Shown here: positions 32,025 through 41,470 of the stretch, one piece after another
Position numbering within the stretch: the first letter of the stretch is position 1
Layout of the letters: every line of letters starts with the position of its first letter
From: an uncultured Lachnospiraceae bacterium
GTDB taxonomy: Bacteria; Bacillota; Clostridia; Lachnospirales; Lachnospiraceae
Assembly (NCBI GenBank): GCA_947382415.1
Contig: CANCYO010000012.1
Coordinates: forward strand, 1 to 57,213
DNA: 57,213 nt
Reading direction: 5' to 3'
Notes under the pieces: generated by a model
Told to the model about the DNA's origin: nothing
What the model saw: only the letters and a program-made list of their open reading frames with translations
Database searches by the model: none
Translations under genes and position numbers: made by a program

Positions 32025-33731
32025 TTATTGAGGAAGCTTGAACTTGGCGATCAGAGCATCCAGCGAGGCGGCCTGAGCTGACAACTGCTGGCTGGTTGCG
32101 GAGGATTCCTCGGCAACTGCCGCATTGGTCTGGATGACATCGGAAATCTGGTTGACTCCCTGCTCGGCTTCTTTCATGGTAGCTGCCTGATTGGCTGAGA
32201 GAGTGCTCATCTCCTTGGAGGAGGCGGCAACCTTTCTGATTCCGTCTACTACCGTTGCGATGGAGGTCACTGCGCGTTCTGTGGCCTTGTTGCCACTCTC
32301 GATCTCCTGCATGATTCCTTCGATCAGGTCTCTGGTATCCACGGCAGATTTGCTGCTCTGCTCAGCAAGCTGTCTGATCTCGTCCGCAACTACGGAAAAA
32401 CCCCGGCCGGCCTCGCCAGCCCTGGCGGCTTCGATGGAAGCGTTTAGTGAGAGCAGATTGGTCTGTTCTGCGATATTCTCGATCTCCCCGATGATATTTC
32501 CGATTTTCTGGGAAGTCTCGTTGATGTGTGCCATGGCTTCTGCCATAGCCCTCATATCGGCATTGCTCTCGTCCGCCACATCCGCGTATTTCTGGGACTG
32601 ATGGTGGGATTCTTCCGCGGAGGCGGCCGCTTTTTCTGCGGCTGAGGTGATTGTGGTGATCTGTGCCTGCAGCTCTTCCACTGCGCCGGCCTGCTCTGTG
32701 GCGCCTTCCGCAAGGCTCATGGCGGTCTCGGCCAGATTGCCGGAACCGGCTGTCACCTGTATGGAGGATTCCTCTATGAAGTGCATGGTGTCTATCGTGG
32801 AATCTCTTAATTTCTTGACAGAATCAAACAATTGCTTAAAGTCTCCAATATATCTGGAGCCGTCTTTGGAATGGACTGTATAATCGGAGTCTGCCATCTG
32901 CCCCAGCACATACTCCAGATCGGATATGATAAAGTTCAGAGAGTCCCGCATGTCGTTGGCTGATGCGATCATATCGGCTACCTCGTCCTCTGTATCCACT
33001 GTGGGGAAGGGGGTGAACAGATCGCCCTTGGCAAAATGCTCCAGCCGGTCGCTCAGTTCGATCAGCGGTTTGGAAATACCCGTGGCGATAGTCTGACCCA
33101 GACGGATGGAAAATACAATGGAGAGGAAGATTGCCACAGCGCTGGCAACCACAAGCAAAATACATACCACGGTCATGGTGGTGGATATGCTGTTTCCACG
33201 GTCTACCTTTACGTCCATAATATCAATGAGCTGATCGTTGATCTCGTCATACAGGGGCATCAGCTCAGTCATGGCCCGGTTCTGTGCCTCCTTGGAGGCG
33301 CCTATATCCGACGCGGAACCCAGTTCCAGAATTTCGTTTTCCAGAGCCCAGTAACCTGTCAATGCATTGGAAATGTTGTTGTAGATCTCTTTGTTTGCGT
33401 CCGATACCATTGCGCTTTTTAATTTGGCAAAGCTCTGTGTGAAATTTTCCACGTCCTCATCGTGTTTGGCTCTCATACTCTGGATGGAAGCGGGATCGTC
33501 ATAGCCGATGCACCCGCGAAGAGCAGACCGGGTCTCGGCAAAATAGGTCATGGTCTTTCCCACGTCTCCCTGTGCAAAACCGTAATCCCGCAGTGAATTT
33601 GAATAGATTACAGCCACTGTGATGAGTACGATCAGCACAGCCACAGCTACTGCGGCAGGGATGCCCGATGCGAAGACAAAGGTGCGGACCAGCCTGTCCT
33701 TGATCCGATACTTGTTTAGTTTCTTTGACAT
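32025..33731 (-). CDS. Methyl-accepting chemotaxis protein
   Basis: 568 residues from ATG 33731, chosen for AAGGAGG just upstream; an ATG nine codons earlier lacks one. One membrane segment at about residues 25-47, a four-helix-bundle-type sensor domain outside the cell, a second membrane segment near 195-220, a HAMP region and the signalling hairpin (EQTNLLSLNASIEAARAGEAGRGF, in two overlapping segments the universal CheA/CheW contact). It reports an extracellular cue to CheA. No other chemotaxis or flagellar gene is in the window. It sits directly after the S26-type gene on the opposite strand (30-bp gap). Confidence 0.95.
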   Translation of the reverse strand: MSKKLNKYRIKDRLVRTFVFASGIPAAVAVAVLIVLITVAVIYSNSLRDYGFAQGDVGKTMTYFAETRSALRGCIGYDDPASIQSMRAKHDEDVENFTQSFAKLKSAMVSDANKEIYNNISNALTGYWALENEILELGSASDIGASKEAQNRAMTELMPLYDEINDQLIDIMDVKVDRGNSISTTMTVVCILLVVASAVAIFLSIVFSIRLGQTIATGISKPLIELSDRLEHFAKGDLFTPFPTVDTEDEVADMIASANDMRDSLNFIISDLEYVLGQMADSDYTVHSKDGSRYIGDFKQLFDSVKKLRDSTIDTMHFIEESSIQVTAGSGNLAETAMSLAEGATEQAGAVEELQAQITTITSAAEKAAASAEESHHQSQKYADVADESNADMRAMAEAMAHINETSQKIGNIIGEIENIAEQTNLLSLNASIEAARAGEAGRGFSVVADEIRQLAEQSSKSAVDTRDLIEGIMQEIESGNKATERAVTSIATVVDGIRKVAASSKEMSTLSANQAATMKEAEQGVNQISDVIQTNAAVAEESSATSQQLSAQAASLDALIAKFKLPQ

Positions 33732-33805
33732 TTGATTTTCCTCCTTGTGTTGTGCCATAGAACTTTATAGATTATCTGTACACGCAATTTTCATTTATGG
33801 TCTGC

Positions 33806-34912
33806 TCAGATACCGGTGACCGGTGGGTCCACTGCCTCATGTTCCACCGTATTGTATCTCAGGTCGAGAAATTGTGCGCGGTTTTTACGAAAGAGAGCAT
33901 TCAGATCGTCGGAATAGCCCACCACGATCCAGGGACAGGAGAGATGGTATCTCTGGAGCATCTCCTGGGCAGTGTTTTCGTTGGCGACATCAATGTTAAA
34001 AGAATCCTTGTATCCGTCTGCAAAAATTACCACGCTGTAAGTAGTGCCGGTCTTGATGCCGTTGGTGCGGTGGGTGGTAGTGCTCTGGTAAGCCCACATG
34101 ATTTTACTGTTGGAAACAGCCCTGGGCTGTGTGCCGAATACATTGTAAAAGGTGAAGAGCCGGCCAATCCGGAGCTGTCCCTTTTTGTCATAGAATGTGG
34201 CTGTGCCGAAATCGGATTCCGCATAGGTATCGGGATATCCCGATACCTCCACATCCCGCCGCAGCGCTTTCAGATAGCCGCCCTTTGCCCCTTTTATGAT
34301 ACGCAGGACGCCCCACGCCATCAAAAAGGCTCCCACAAGGAAGAGGACGATGTATAAGATATTCTGCCCCAGCTTGCTTGAATGTGCGTCGATATAATAG
34401 GGCAGCGTCATTTCAGCGATGTCGGCGTCGGTAAACCCGGCCTCTTTCCAGAAGTCGGTGTAATATTTGTATTCTTTGTCCTTCAGTTGGCGGATTTTGC
34501 CGGAGAAGGTGAGGGGGTTGGAGACCAGACCGTTATAGGTACTGTCCGCCATGGTGTCCATTTTGGAGCCGTAACTTGCGGGTACCTTGATGGCCATATA
34601 TTTGTATTCCGTGTCCGCGTCGCCCATGGCTCCCGTATAAATAATATAGTAGTAGTCCGAGATGGTGACTTTGTTGGTAGAAGTGTCTTTGCTGCCGGAT
34701 TCCATAAAGCAGCCGAAGTTTTCCCACAGTTCTATATCCACAAGCTGGCTTTTGATCTCGCCGGGGGCCAGTGTAGTAAAGTCCGCATACCCTGTGGTGG
34801 CAAAAAAGGCGTTGCCCGCGTCAAAAATCGCCAAGGCACCGCCTATGATCAACAGGATGACAGACAGAATCAGAGACGATTTGAATGAACTTTTCCGAAG
34901 TGTCTCAAACAT
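33806..34912 (-). CDS. Two-helix membrane protein, DUF6709-like
   Basis: 368 residues from ATG 34912, where GGAGGAAATAGC gives a clear ribosome site; the longer frame from 35023 is rejected. Hydrophobic segments lie at about 14-32 and 197-217. The region between them is extracytoplasmic (YYYIIYTGAMGDADTEYKYMAIKV). The C-terminal part is cytoplasmic and beta-rich. The overall layout fits the DUF6709 group of Firmicutes membrane proteins, an assignment from memory. No catalytic motif is visible and no function can be given. Confidence 0.6.
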   Translation of the reverse strand: MFETLRKSSFKSSLILSVILLIIGGALAIFDAGNAFFATTGYADFTTLAPGEIKSQLVDIELWENFGCFMESGSKDTSTNKVTISDYYYIIYTGAMGDADTEYKYMAIKVPASYGSKMDTMADSTYNGLVSNPLTFSGKIRQLKDKEYKYYTDFWKEAGFTDADIAEMTLPYYIDAHSSKLGQNILYIVLFLVGAFLMAWGVLRIIKGAKGGYLKALRRDVEVSGYPDTYAESDFGTATFYDKKGQLRIGRLFTFYNVFGTQPRAVSNSKIMWAYQSTTTHRTNGIKTGTTYSVVIFADGYKDSFNIDVANENTAQEMLQRYHLSCPWIVVGYSDDLNALFRKNRAQFLDLRYNTVEHEAVDPPVTGI

Positions 34913-34994
34913 GCTATTTCCTCCGCTCATAAGTAAACGCGATGTAATGTCCGAGTGTGTTTTTGTGTTTCCGAAACGTACAGGAATCATTATT

Positions 34995-35023
34995 AGTCTA
35001 CTCCAATTTGAAGGTTTTTGCAA
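34995..35023 (-). promoter_or_regulatory. Possible promoter of the DUF6709-like gene
   Basis: Minus strand TTGCAA (35023-35018), 17 nt, TAGACT (35000-34995), giving a leader of about 75 nt. Confidence 0.4.
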
Positions 35024-35042
35024 TCTATTTCTAAGAATAAGA

Positions 35043-35078
35043 TCATTTATCTGATGAGATCATTCATCTGATAAATGA
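35043..35078. repeat. 15-bp inverted repeat downstream of tetR
   Basis: TCATTTATCTGATGA (35043-35057), a 6-nt loop, TCATCTGATAAATGA (35064-35078), with a single mismatch. No T-tract follows on the minus strand, so it could be a weak terminator for the TetR gene or an operator for the next gene. Confidence 0.6.
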
Positions 35079-35096
35079 ATCAGGAAATTTGGGCGG

Positions 35097-35660
35097 TCAG
35101 GTGAGGCTGAGCATGTGACTGCACAGATCCGCCATTTCCTCTGCGGGGAGGGGAGAGGGGGATTTGAGCCAGGTCTCAATGACGCCCACATATCCGGAAA
35201 CGATGAAGGAGTAATAGTATTCTCCGGGGGCTTCCGTGGCGGGGACAAGGCGCATGAGGCGCTTTTTCACCAGATTCTTCAGTCCGTTTACAAAGGCGGT
35301 ATCACCATGGGGGCCGATCATCACCCGGGAGAGATCATAGTGGCGCTCCAGAAAGGAGAATACCTCTGCCAGCACGGTTCTGTGGGTGGCCGGTTGTGCA
35401 TCCTTATCCAGATTCCGGTCCAGAATGTCGTTAAATTCTATAAACAGTTCGTTCTCTATCTGATGCAGCATATCATAGATATCCGTGTAATGCAGATAGA
35501 AGGTACCCCTGTTGATATCTGCCAGATCCGCCAGTTCTTTCACGGAAATATCCTGAAGCTCTTTTTCTTCCATGAGCCGGATCAGGCTTTGCTGCAGAAG
35601 ATTTCTGGTTCTTCTGACCCTGCGGTCGGATTTTCGGTCATCGGTTTTCTTTTCATCCAT
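35097..35660 (-). CDS. TetR/AcrR-family regulator
   Basis: 187 residues. Helix-turn-helix at about residues 35-60 (ISVKELADLADINRGTFYLHY is the TetR recognition-helix signature). The C-terminal ligand domain belongs to the group ending with a long helix (YYSFIVSGYVGVIETWL). It is divergent from the MMPL transporter gene; a palindrome overlaps that gene's -35 element, so it most likely represses the transporter and itself. The inducer is unknown. Confidence 0.92.
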   Translation of the reverse strand: MDEKKTDDRKSDRRVRRTRNLLQQSLIRLMEEKELQDISVKELADLADINRGTFYLHYTDIYDMLHQIENELFIEFNDILDRNLDKDAQPATHRTVLAEVFSFLERHYDLSRVMIGPHGDTAFVNGLKNLVKKRLMRLVPATEAPGEYYYSFIVSGYVGVIETWLKSPSPLPAEEMADLCSHMLSLT

Positions 35661-35671
35661 GGTCTGCTTCC

Positions 35672-35724
35672 TTTCTAAACGCTTATCTAAACGCTAAACG
35701 CTTTCTAAACATTTTATAAACTGC
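35672..35724. repeat. 11-12-nt degenerate repeat upstream of tetR
   Basis: TTTCTAAACGC, TTATCTAAACGC, TAAACGC, TTTCTAAACAT, TTTATAAACTGC. It covers the tetR leader, and the first unit contributes to its ribosome-site region. Confidence 0.7.
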
Positions 35725-35759
35725 TTGCGGATGCTGAACAGAGTAAGGCATGTCTGTCG

Positions 35760-35799
35760 AAAAAGGCACAATGGGGTCGAAACTGTTTATTGCCTTTTT
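35760..35799. terminator. A/T-flanked hairpin between tetR and the MMPL gene
   Basis: AAAAAGGCA (35760-35768) and TGCCTTTTT (35791-35799) pair over 9 bp with a 22-nt loop. It is symmetrical, so it could stop or attenuate transcription from either side of the divergent region. Confidence 0.4.
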
Positions 35800-35829
35800 T
35801 ACGTCATTGATTATAATAAGTGCATCCAG

Positions 35830-35863
35830 ATAATTGACATGAGTCAATTATAGCACATATGAT
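35830..35863 (+). promoter_or_regulatory. MMPL promoter with overlapping TetR-type operator
   Basis: -35 TTGACA (35834-35839), 18-nt spacer, -10 TATGAT (35858-35863). A perfect 9-bp inverted repeat, ATAATTGAC and GTCAATTAT around four bases (35830-35851), covers the -35, as expected for a repressor site. Confidence 0.75.
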
Positions 35864-35916
35864 GAATAAAATGCAACTGATGAAAAACAGACCTGGTGAT
35901 GAGGGAGGGATTTCCT

Positions 35917-38427
35917 GTGGAAGAGAAGGAAAAGAAGGAAAACTCATTTATGATGAAGCTGTCCACATTGATCGTGGATAAGAGGAAGGGCTTTTATCTG
36001 GTCTTTATCGTATTGATTCTGTTCAGCGTTCTGTCCATGAACAAAGTGAAGGTCAATAATGATCTGACCACCTATCTGCCCGACACCACAGAGACCAGAC
36101 AGGGCATTGACCTGATGGATGAACAGTTTATCACTTATGGCACCGCCCGGCTGATGGTATGTAACATCACTTACGCGGAGGCGGAGGCCCTTGCGGGGGA
36201 GCTTGAGGAGACAGAGGGTGTCAGTATGCTGGATTTTGACGACACTCAGGATCACTATCATGACATGGAGGCGCTGTTCGACATTACTTTTGGATATGAG
36301 GCGGAGGAACCCGAGGCCCAGGAGTGCCTGAACCGGGTGCTGGAGCTGGTGGCCGACAGGGACGCGTATTATTCTTCCGACATCGGTCAGGAGGAGCGGG
36401 ACGCTGACGATCTGAGCGCGGACATGATCATTATTCTGATTCTGGCGGGTGTGGTCATTGTGGCGGTGCTGCTCTTTACCTCTACGACCTACGCGGAGAT
36501 TCCCGTCTATTTGATGACCTTTATCGTGGCGGCCATTTTAAACAAGGGCAGTAATTACTGGTTCGGCACCATCAGCTTTGTCACCAATTCCATCGCGGTG
36601 GTGCTGCAGCTTGCGCTTGCGCTGGACTATGCCATCATTCTGGCCCATCGTTTTATGGAGGAGCATGAGGACAAGGACGCCAGGGAGGCCGTGATCGTGG
36701 CTCTGAGCAAGGCGATTCCCGAGATATCCTCCAGCTCCCTGACCACGGTGTCCGGCATGGTGGCGCTGATGTTCATGCAGTTTCGGATCGGCTACGACAT
36801 GGGTATCATACTGGCCAAATCCATTGTCATGAGTCTGGTGTCGGTATTCTTCCTGATGCCCGGCCTGCTGCTCACTTTTTCCAAAGCAATAGACAACACG
36901 CATCACAAAAGCTTCGTGCCCAAAATCACGGCGGTGGGTAAGTTCTGCGTACATACCCGTTATATCGTGCCGCCCATTCTGGTGGTGGCGGTGATAGTGG
37001 CCTGCGTACTCTCAGGCAAGGCGCAGTATGTGTATGATGTGAATTCGCTGGATTCCAGAATCATGAGCGACAACAGGTTTTCCGTGAGCATGGTGAATCA
37101 GGAGTTTGGCGTGGTGAACACGCTGGCTGTGCTTCTGCCAAACGGCAGTTATGAGAAGGAGGCCCAGGTGCTCCACCGGCTGGAGAACATGCCGGAGATT
37201 GATTCCTGTATGGGTTTGTCCAATATCGAAGCCATGGACGGTTATATATTGACCGAGGCGCTCTCCCCCAGAGAGTTCTCCGAGCTCATCGATCTGGATG
37301 TGGAGGTGGCGGATCTGCTCTATGCGGCGTATGCTGTGGACAACAGCAATTATGGGGCTCTGGTGGGCAATGTTGCGGAGTACAGAGTGCCCCTGATCGA
37401 TATGTTCCTGTTTATCTACGATCAGAAGGAGAGCGGCAACATCACGCTGGAGGATGAGCTGGAGGAGAAGTTGACGGACGCCTACTCACAGATCAGCATT
37501 GCAAAAAACCAGCTTCTCGGAGAGAAATACAGCCGCTTTGTGCTGCAGCTTGCCGTGCCGGTGGAGGGAGAGGAGACCTATGAAGCTCTGGAGAAGATCC
37601 GTTCTGTGGTGGCAGAATATTATCCTGTGGAGGAGATCTATCTGGTGGGAAATTCCACCAGCAACAGGGATCTGAGCGATTCCTTTGGCACGGACAACAC
37701 CATCATCACGGTGCTGACGGCGCTGTTCGTCATGATCATCCTGTTGTTCACCTTCCAGTCGGCAGGCCTGCCGGTACTGCTGGTGCTGACGATTCAGGGC
37801 AGTATCTGGATCAATTTCTCGCTGCCCTATCTGCAGAATGAACCTGTGTACTTCCTGGGCTATCTGGTGGTGTCCGCCATCCAGATGGGCGCCACCATCG
37901 ACTATGCCATTGTCATCACCAGCCGTTATACGGATCTGAAGACCTATATGCCTATAAAGGAGGCCATTGTGGAGACTTTGAATCAGGCCTTTCCCACCAT
38001 TGTCACCAGCGGTTCCGTGCTGGTGGCAGCGGGCTTTATCATCAGCAATGTGTCCACCAACGCGGTGGTGGCGGCTATCGGGCTTGCGCTGGGAAGAGGC
38101 ACACTGACTTCCATTGCGCTGGTTCTGCTGGTTCTGCCCCAGACCCTTCTGGTGGGAGACATTATTATCGAGAAGACGGCCTTTACGATCAATGCGAATC
38201 TCACTAAGCCGCTGCCCGCAAACGGCAGGATCCGCATGAACGGTCATGTGAGAGGTTATGTGAACGGTATTATAGACGGAGATTTCTCCGGCGTTATCGA
38301 CGGCGAGATGGGAGCTGTGGTGCGGGCCAGAGATTCAGTGGAGGATCTGAATGAGGGAGCGGGTCTGCATCCCGGGCTTCCCGAACTGACGGCAGAGGAG
38401 GTGGCAAGTGATGTGGTGTTATCATAA
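35917..38427 (+). CDS. MMPL/RND-family transporter
   Basis: 836 residues from GTG 35917, with GGAGGG seven bases upstream; GTG 35896 precedes the ribosome site and is rejected. Two homologous halves, each with one membrane helix, a soluble extracytoplasmic domain and a five-helix sterol-sensing-like block (for example FVTNSIAVVLQLALALDYAIILAHR, shortened here to LALALDYAIILAHR, and QMGATIDYAIVITSRY). The D-Y pairs in these helices are the proton-relay positions of RND/MMPL pumps. It exports lipids or hydrophobic compounds with proton influx. Likely TetR-controlled and translated with the next gene (overlap). Confidence 0.93.
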   Translation: MEEKEKKENSFMMKLSTLIVDKRKGFYLVFIVLILFSVLSMNKVKVNNDLTTYLPDTTETRQGIDLMDEQFITYGTARLMVCNITYAEAEALAGELEETEGVSMLDFDDTQDHYHDMEALFDITFGYEAEEPEAQECLNRVLELVADRDAYYSSDIGQEERDADDLSADMIIILILAGVVIVAVLLFTSTTYAEIPVYLMTFIVAAILNKGSNYWFGTISFVTNSIAVVLQLALALDYAIILAHRFMEEHEDKDAREAVIVALSKAIPEISSSSLTTVSGMVALMFMQFRIGYDMGIILAKSIVMSLVSVFFLMPGLLLTFSKAIDNTHHKSFVPKITAVGKFCVHTRYIVPPILVVAVIVACVLSGKAQYVYDVNSLDSRIMSDNRFSVSMVNQEFGVVNTLAVLLPNGSYEKEAQVLHRLENMPEIDSCMGLSNIEAMDGYILTEALSPREFSELIDLDVEVADLLYAAYAVDNSNYGALVGNVAEYRVPLIDMFLFIYDQKESGNITLEDELEEKLTDAYSQISIAKNQLLGEKYSRFVLQLAVPVEGEETYEALEKIRSVVAEYYPVEEIYLVGNSTSNRDLSDSFGTDNTIITVLTALFVMIILLFTFQSAGLPVLLVLTIQGSIWINFSLPYLQNEPVYFLGYLVVSAIQMGATIDYAIVITSRYTDLKTYMPIKEAIVETLNQAFPTIVTSGSVLVAAGFIISNVSTNAVVAAIGLALGRGTLTSIALVLLVLPQTLLVGDIIIEKTAFTINANLTKPLPANGRIRMNGHVRGYVNGIIDGDFSGVIDGEMGAVVRARDSVEDLNEGAGLHPGLPELTAEEVASDVVLS

Positions 38428-41400
38428 TGAATCCGGTAGAAAAGCTGTTATGAGGTATCTGGCCTGGGCGCTTGGAGCTGCCCTGATCCTGCAGACGTCT
38501 GTTCCGGTGTCTGCGGCGCAGTCCTCCTCCACTTATGCGGAGTACAGGGCGGGCAATGTGACGGCAGGGGAGGCGCAGGGCTATACTGTGATCACGGTCT
38601 CCACGGAGGAGGAGCTGGCCCGTCTGGCACAGGACTGCCGTCTGGACAGTTGGTCCAGAGATAAGCTGGTGCAATTGGGGCAGGATATCGAGCTGGATCA
38701 GTATACTGATCTGATGATTCCTGATTTTGGCGGCGTCTTTGACGGAAACGGGCATAAGATCAGCGGCCTGCACATTGAGAGCGCAGGTTCTGCCGTCGGG
38801 TTGTTCCGCTATCTGCAGGAGGGAGCCACAGTGCGCAATCTCCAGGTACAGGGCAGGGTGGAGCCGGAAGGTACCCGCAGCCGCGCAGGCGGTATCGTGG
38901 GCGTCAATTACGGTCTGATAAGCGGCTGCAGCTTTGGCGGTCTGGTGAGCGGCGACAATGAGGTGGGCGGTATCGCGGGCAGCAATCTGGAAAGCGGCGA
39001 GATCAGAAACTGTACTTCAGGCGCGGTGGTGCTGGGCAATCACTCCACAGGCGGTATCGCGGGCAGCAATCATGGCGTGATATCCAGATGCAAAAATACG
39101 GGTAATATCAATACCTTCAGCGAGGAGGTATCTTATGAACTGGACGATATCACGGTGGAGCGGCTGGAAGATCTGAACAGTACCGCCAATGTGGCTGCTC
39201 ACACGGACACGGGAGGAATCGCGGGAATCTCCTATGGAAAGCTCTACGCCTGCACCAACACCGGGACTGTGGGCTATGTCCATGTAGGTTACAATGTGGG
39301 CGGCATCGTGGGCAGGCTCTCCCAGGGTTATCTCTCCGACTGCCGCAACGAGGGGCATGTGCTGGGCAGGAAGGACGTGGGCGGTATTGCCGGCCAGATG
39401 GAGCCGTTTCTGGTGGTGGAGTATATGACCGATAAACTGCAGGAGCTGGACGGGGAGATGGAGACCCTGTTTGATCTCCTGGACGACTCCCGGGAGAGTC
39501 TGAGCGATTATGGCTCTCAGGCCACGGATATCATGCGAAGTACCATGAATCATCTGGATAAGGCTCAGGATGCGGGCGGACGGCTCATGGATACGGCAGG
39601 GGAGGTCTGGTATATCTACAATCAGGAGCTGCGCGGTATCGGCAGGGATCTGCGGAAGCTGAATAAAGAGATCAGTCCGGACGGCAGTGAGGACGATAAG
39701 GGCACGGGGGACGGCGGGGACAAATATATCGGGTCCATCGGGCAGAATCTTGAGAGTTATCTGACGGCTCTTGGCAAGTTTGGCGACAGTACCGGAAAAC
39801 ATCTGCAGAAAATAGCGGATACCGCAGATGCCAGCTCGGAGGACTTTTCCAACGATCTGAGTATTTTTGAAAAGGAACTTAAAAAGACGGGCGACGATCT
39901 GGACCAGCTGACGGATGTTCTGGACCGGGGAGCAGACTCGGCGGACGCCAATGCGGATGCCATCTGCAACCAGGCCCGGGTGATACGGAATCTGGTGTCG
40001 GGAATCCGGGACGATCTGTTTGCATACGAGGGTCTGGTAGTGGAGGACGCTTCGGACGAGTCCGCGGGGGAGGCCTCCGAGATACTGCCCTCGGACGAGG
40101 AGTCTGTGGAAGCGCTGTACGCGGAGGAAAATTATGACACAGCCAGCTTTCGCAAGGGCAAGATAGAGGGCTGTCACAATATGGCAAAAGTGGAGGCGGA
40201 TTCCACTGTGGGCGGCATCGTGGGCCAGATTGCAATCGAATATGATATGGACCCTGAGGATGACCTGACTTACACCGGGGAGGAGAGCTTCCAGATCGAG
40301 CGCAAGGTGAAGGCGGTGGTCCGGGACAGCTTAAACCGCGGGGAGATCGTTGGCAAGCGCAATTATGTGGGCGGCATCGTTGGCAAGGCGGATTTCGGAG
40401 TCGTGATCTCCTGTGAGTCCTACGGGGATGTGAGCAGCACCGGCGGCAGCAAGGTGGGCGGAGTGGCCGGAGCCTCCGGCTATGCCATCCGAAGTTGTTA
40501 TTCTCTGGGGAAGCTCTCCGGCAAAGATCAGGTGGGCGGCATCGTGGGAAAGGGCTGCGACGTATTTTACAGCTATGCCTATAACCGTCTGGAGGCTGAG
40601 GGAGAGTGCTGCGGTTCCATCGCGGGCACACTGGAAGATACGGGTACGCTCTATGGCAATTACTATGTGGAAAACGAATGGGGCGGTGTGGACGGTATCG
40701 GCTATCAGGGCGGCGCAACTCCCTTAAGCTACGAGGAATTCGGAGCCTCCCGGGGAATACCGCAGGCCTTCACCAGATTTCATGTGTCCTTCAGGGCCCG
40801 CGGAGCCGGGCTGGCTTCGCTGGAGTGCGGGTACGGCGAGGCGCTGGAGCGGGAGCTGATTCCTGATATTCCCGAGCAGGACGGCTATTATGGCGTCTGG
40901 CCGGAGTTTGATTTTGACTGTGTCACCGACAATGCGGCGCTGGAAGCGCAGTATGAGAGGTGGCTGGGTTCCCTTGCGGGAGAGCAGAAGGATGAGACGG
41001 GAAAGAGCCTGATTCTGGCGGAAGGGCAGTTTCTGCCGGGGGCCAGGCTGGAGACGGCGGAGTGTGAGGAAGGCACGGAGCTTGTGATCACGCAGCCCCG
41101 CTTTGAAAAGGGCCGTATCCTTTCGGAGTATGAGGAATACCGCAGGCCTGTGACGGTGCGCATTCTGTGTGAGGATGCGGACGGTACCCGGGTGGAGGTG
41201 AAACAGGACGGCGCATTCGTGGCGGCCGACACGGAGGTGATGGGAAGCTATGTACTCTTTACGATGGAAGCGCCCGGCGTTTACCGGGTGACAAAACCGG
41301 AAAATCATGCTATGCTGACAGTGATACTGACAGCGGCAGTTGTATTGGTGGCAGCGGCGGTTTTGTTCCTGCTTGTCAGAGCGGGTAAAAAGCGCCGTGC

Positions 41401-41470
41401 CAGGAAGGCCGCAAAGAGCATGGCAGACGAGGTAGAGAGCGGTGGAGAAGATACGGGCGGTTCTGTTTGA
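38411..41470 (+). CDS. GLUG-repeat cell-surface protein
   Basis: 1019 residues from ATG 38411 (GGAGGTGG upstream), inside the 3' end of the MMPL gene. A signal peptide spans about residues 14-36 (MRYLAWALGAALILQTSVPVS, ending SAAQ). Two blocks of GLUG-type beta-helix repeats occur (GGIAGSN, GGIVGRL, GGIAGQM, then GGIVGQI, GGIVGKA, GGVAGAS, GGIVGKG), separated by a coiled-coil-rich segment at about 335-550. A single membrane helix near the C-terminus (VILTAAVVLVAAAVLFLLV) and a basic tail anchor it; no LPXTG motif is present. Some GLUG proteins are adhesins. Co-transcription with the transporter suggests cargo or complex partner. Confidence 0.85.
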   Translation: MWCYHNESGRKAVMRYLAWALGAALILQTSVPVSAAQSSSTYAEYRAGNVTAGEAQGYTVITVSTEEELARLAQDCRLDSWSRDKLVQLGQDIELDQYTDLMIPDFGGVFDGNGHKISGLHIESAGSAVGLFRYLQEGATVRNLQVQGRVEPEGTRSRAGGIVGVNYGLISGCSFGGLVSGDNEVGGIAGSNLESGEIRNCTSGAVVLGNHSTGGIAGSNHGVISRCKNTGNINTFSEEVSYELDDITVERLEDLNSTANVAAHTDTGGIAGISYGKLYACTNTGTVGYVHVGYNVGGIVGRLSQGYLSDCRNEGHVLGRKDVGGIAGQMEPFLVVEYMTDKLQELDGEMETLFDLLDDSRESLSDYGSQATDIMRSTMNHLDKAQDAGGRLMDTAGEVWYIYNQELRGIGRDLRKLNKEISPDGSEDDKGTGDGGDKYIGSIGQNLESYLTALGKFGDSTGKHLQKIADTADASSEDFSNDLSIFEKELKKTGDDLDQLTDVLDRGADSADANADAICNQARVIRNLVSGIRDDLFAYEGLVVEDASDESAGEASEILPSDEESVEALYAEENYDTASFRKGKIEGCHNMAKVEADSTVGGIVGQIAIEYDMDPEDDLTYTGEESFQIERKVKAVVRDSLNRGEIVGKRNYVGGIVGKADFGVVISCESYGDVSSTGGSKVGGVAGASGYAIRSCYSLGKLSGKDQVGGIVGKGCDVFYSYAYNRLEAEGECCGSIAGTLEDTGTLYGNYYVENEWGGVDGIGYQGGATPLSYEEFGASRGIPQAFTRFHVSFRARGAGLASLECGYGEALERELIPDIPEQDGYYGVWPEFDFDCVTDNAALEAQYERWLGSLAGEQKDETGKSLILAEGQFLPGARLETAECEEGTELVITQPRFEKGRILSEYEEYRRPVTVRILCEDADGTRVEVKQDGAFVAADTEVMGSYVLFTMEAPGVYRVTKPENHAMLTVILTAAVVLVAAAVLFLLVRAGKKRRARKAAKSMADEVESGGEDTGGSV

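Noticed and set aside
38411..41470. LPXTG sorting signal in the GLUG protein
   Set aside because: No LPXTG-like motif precedes the C-terminal hydrophobic segment, so it is described as membrane-anchored.
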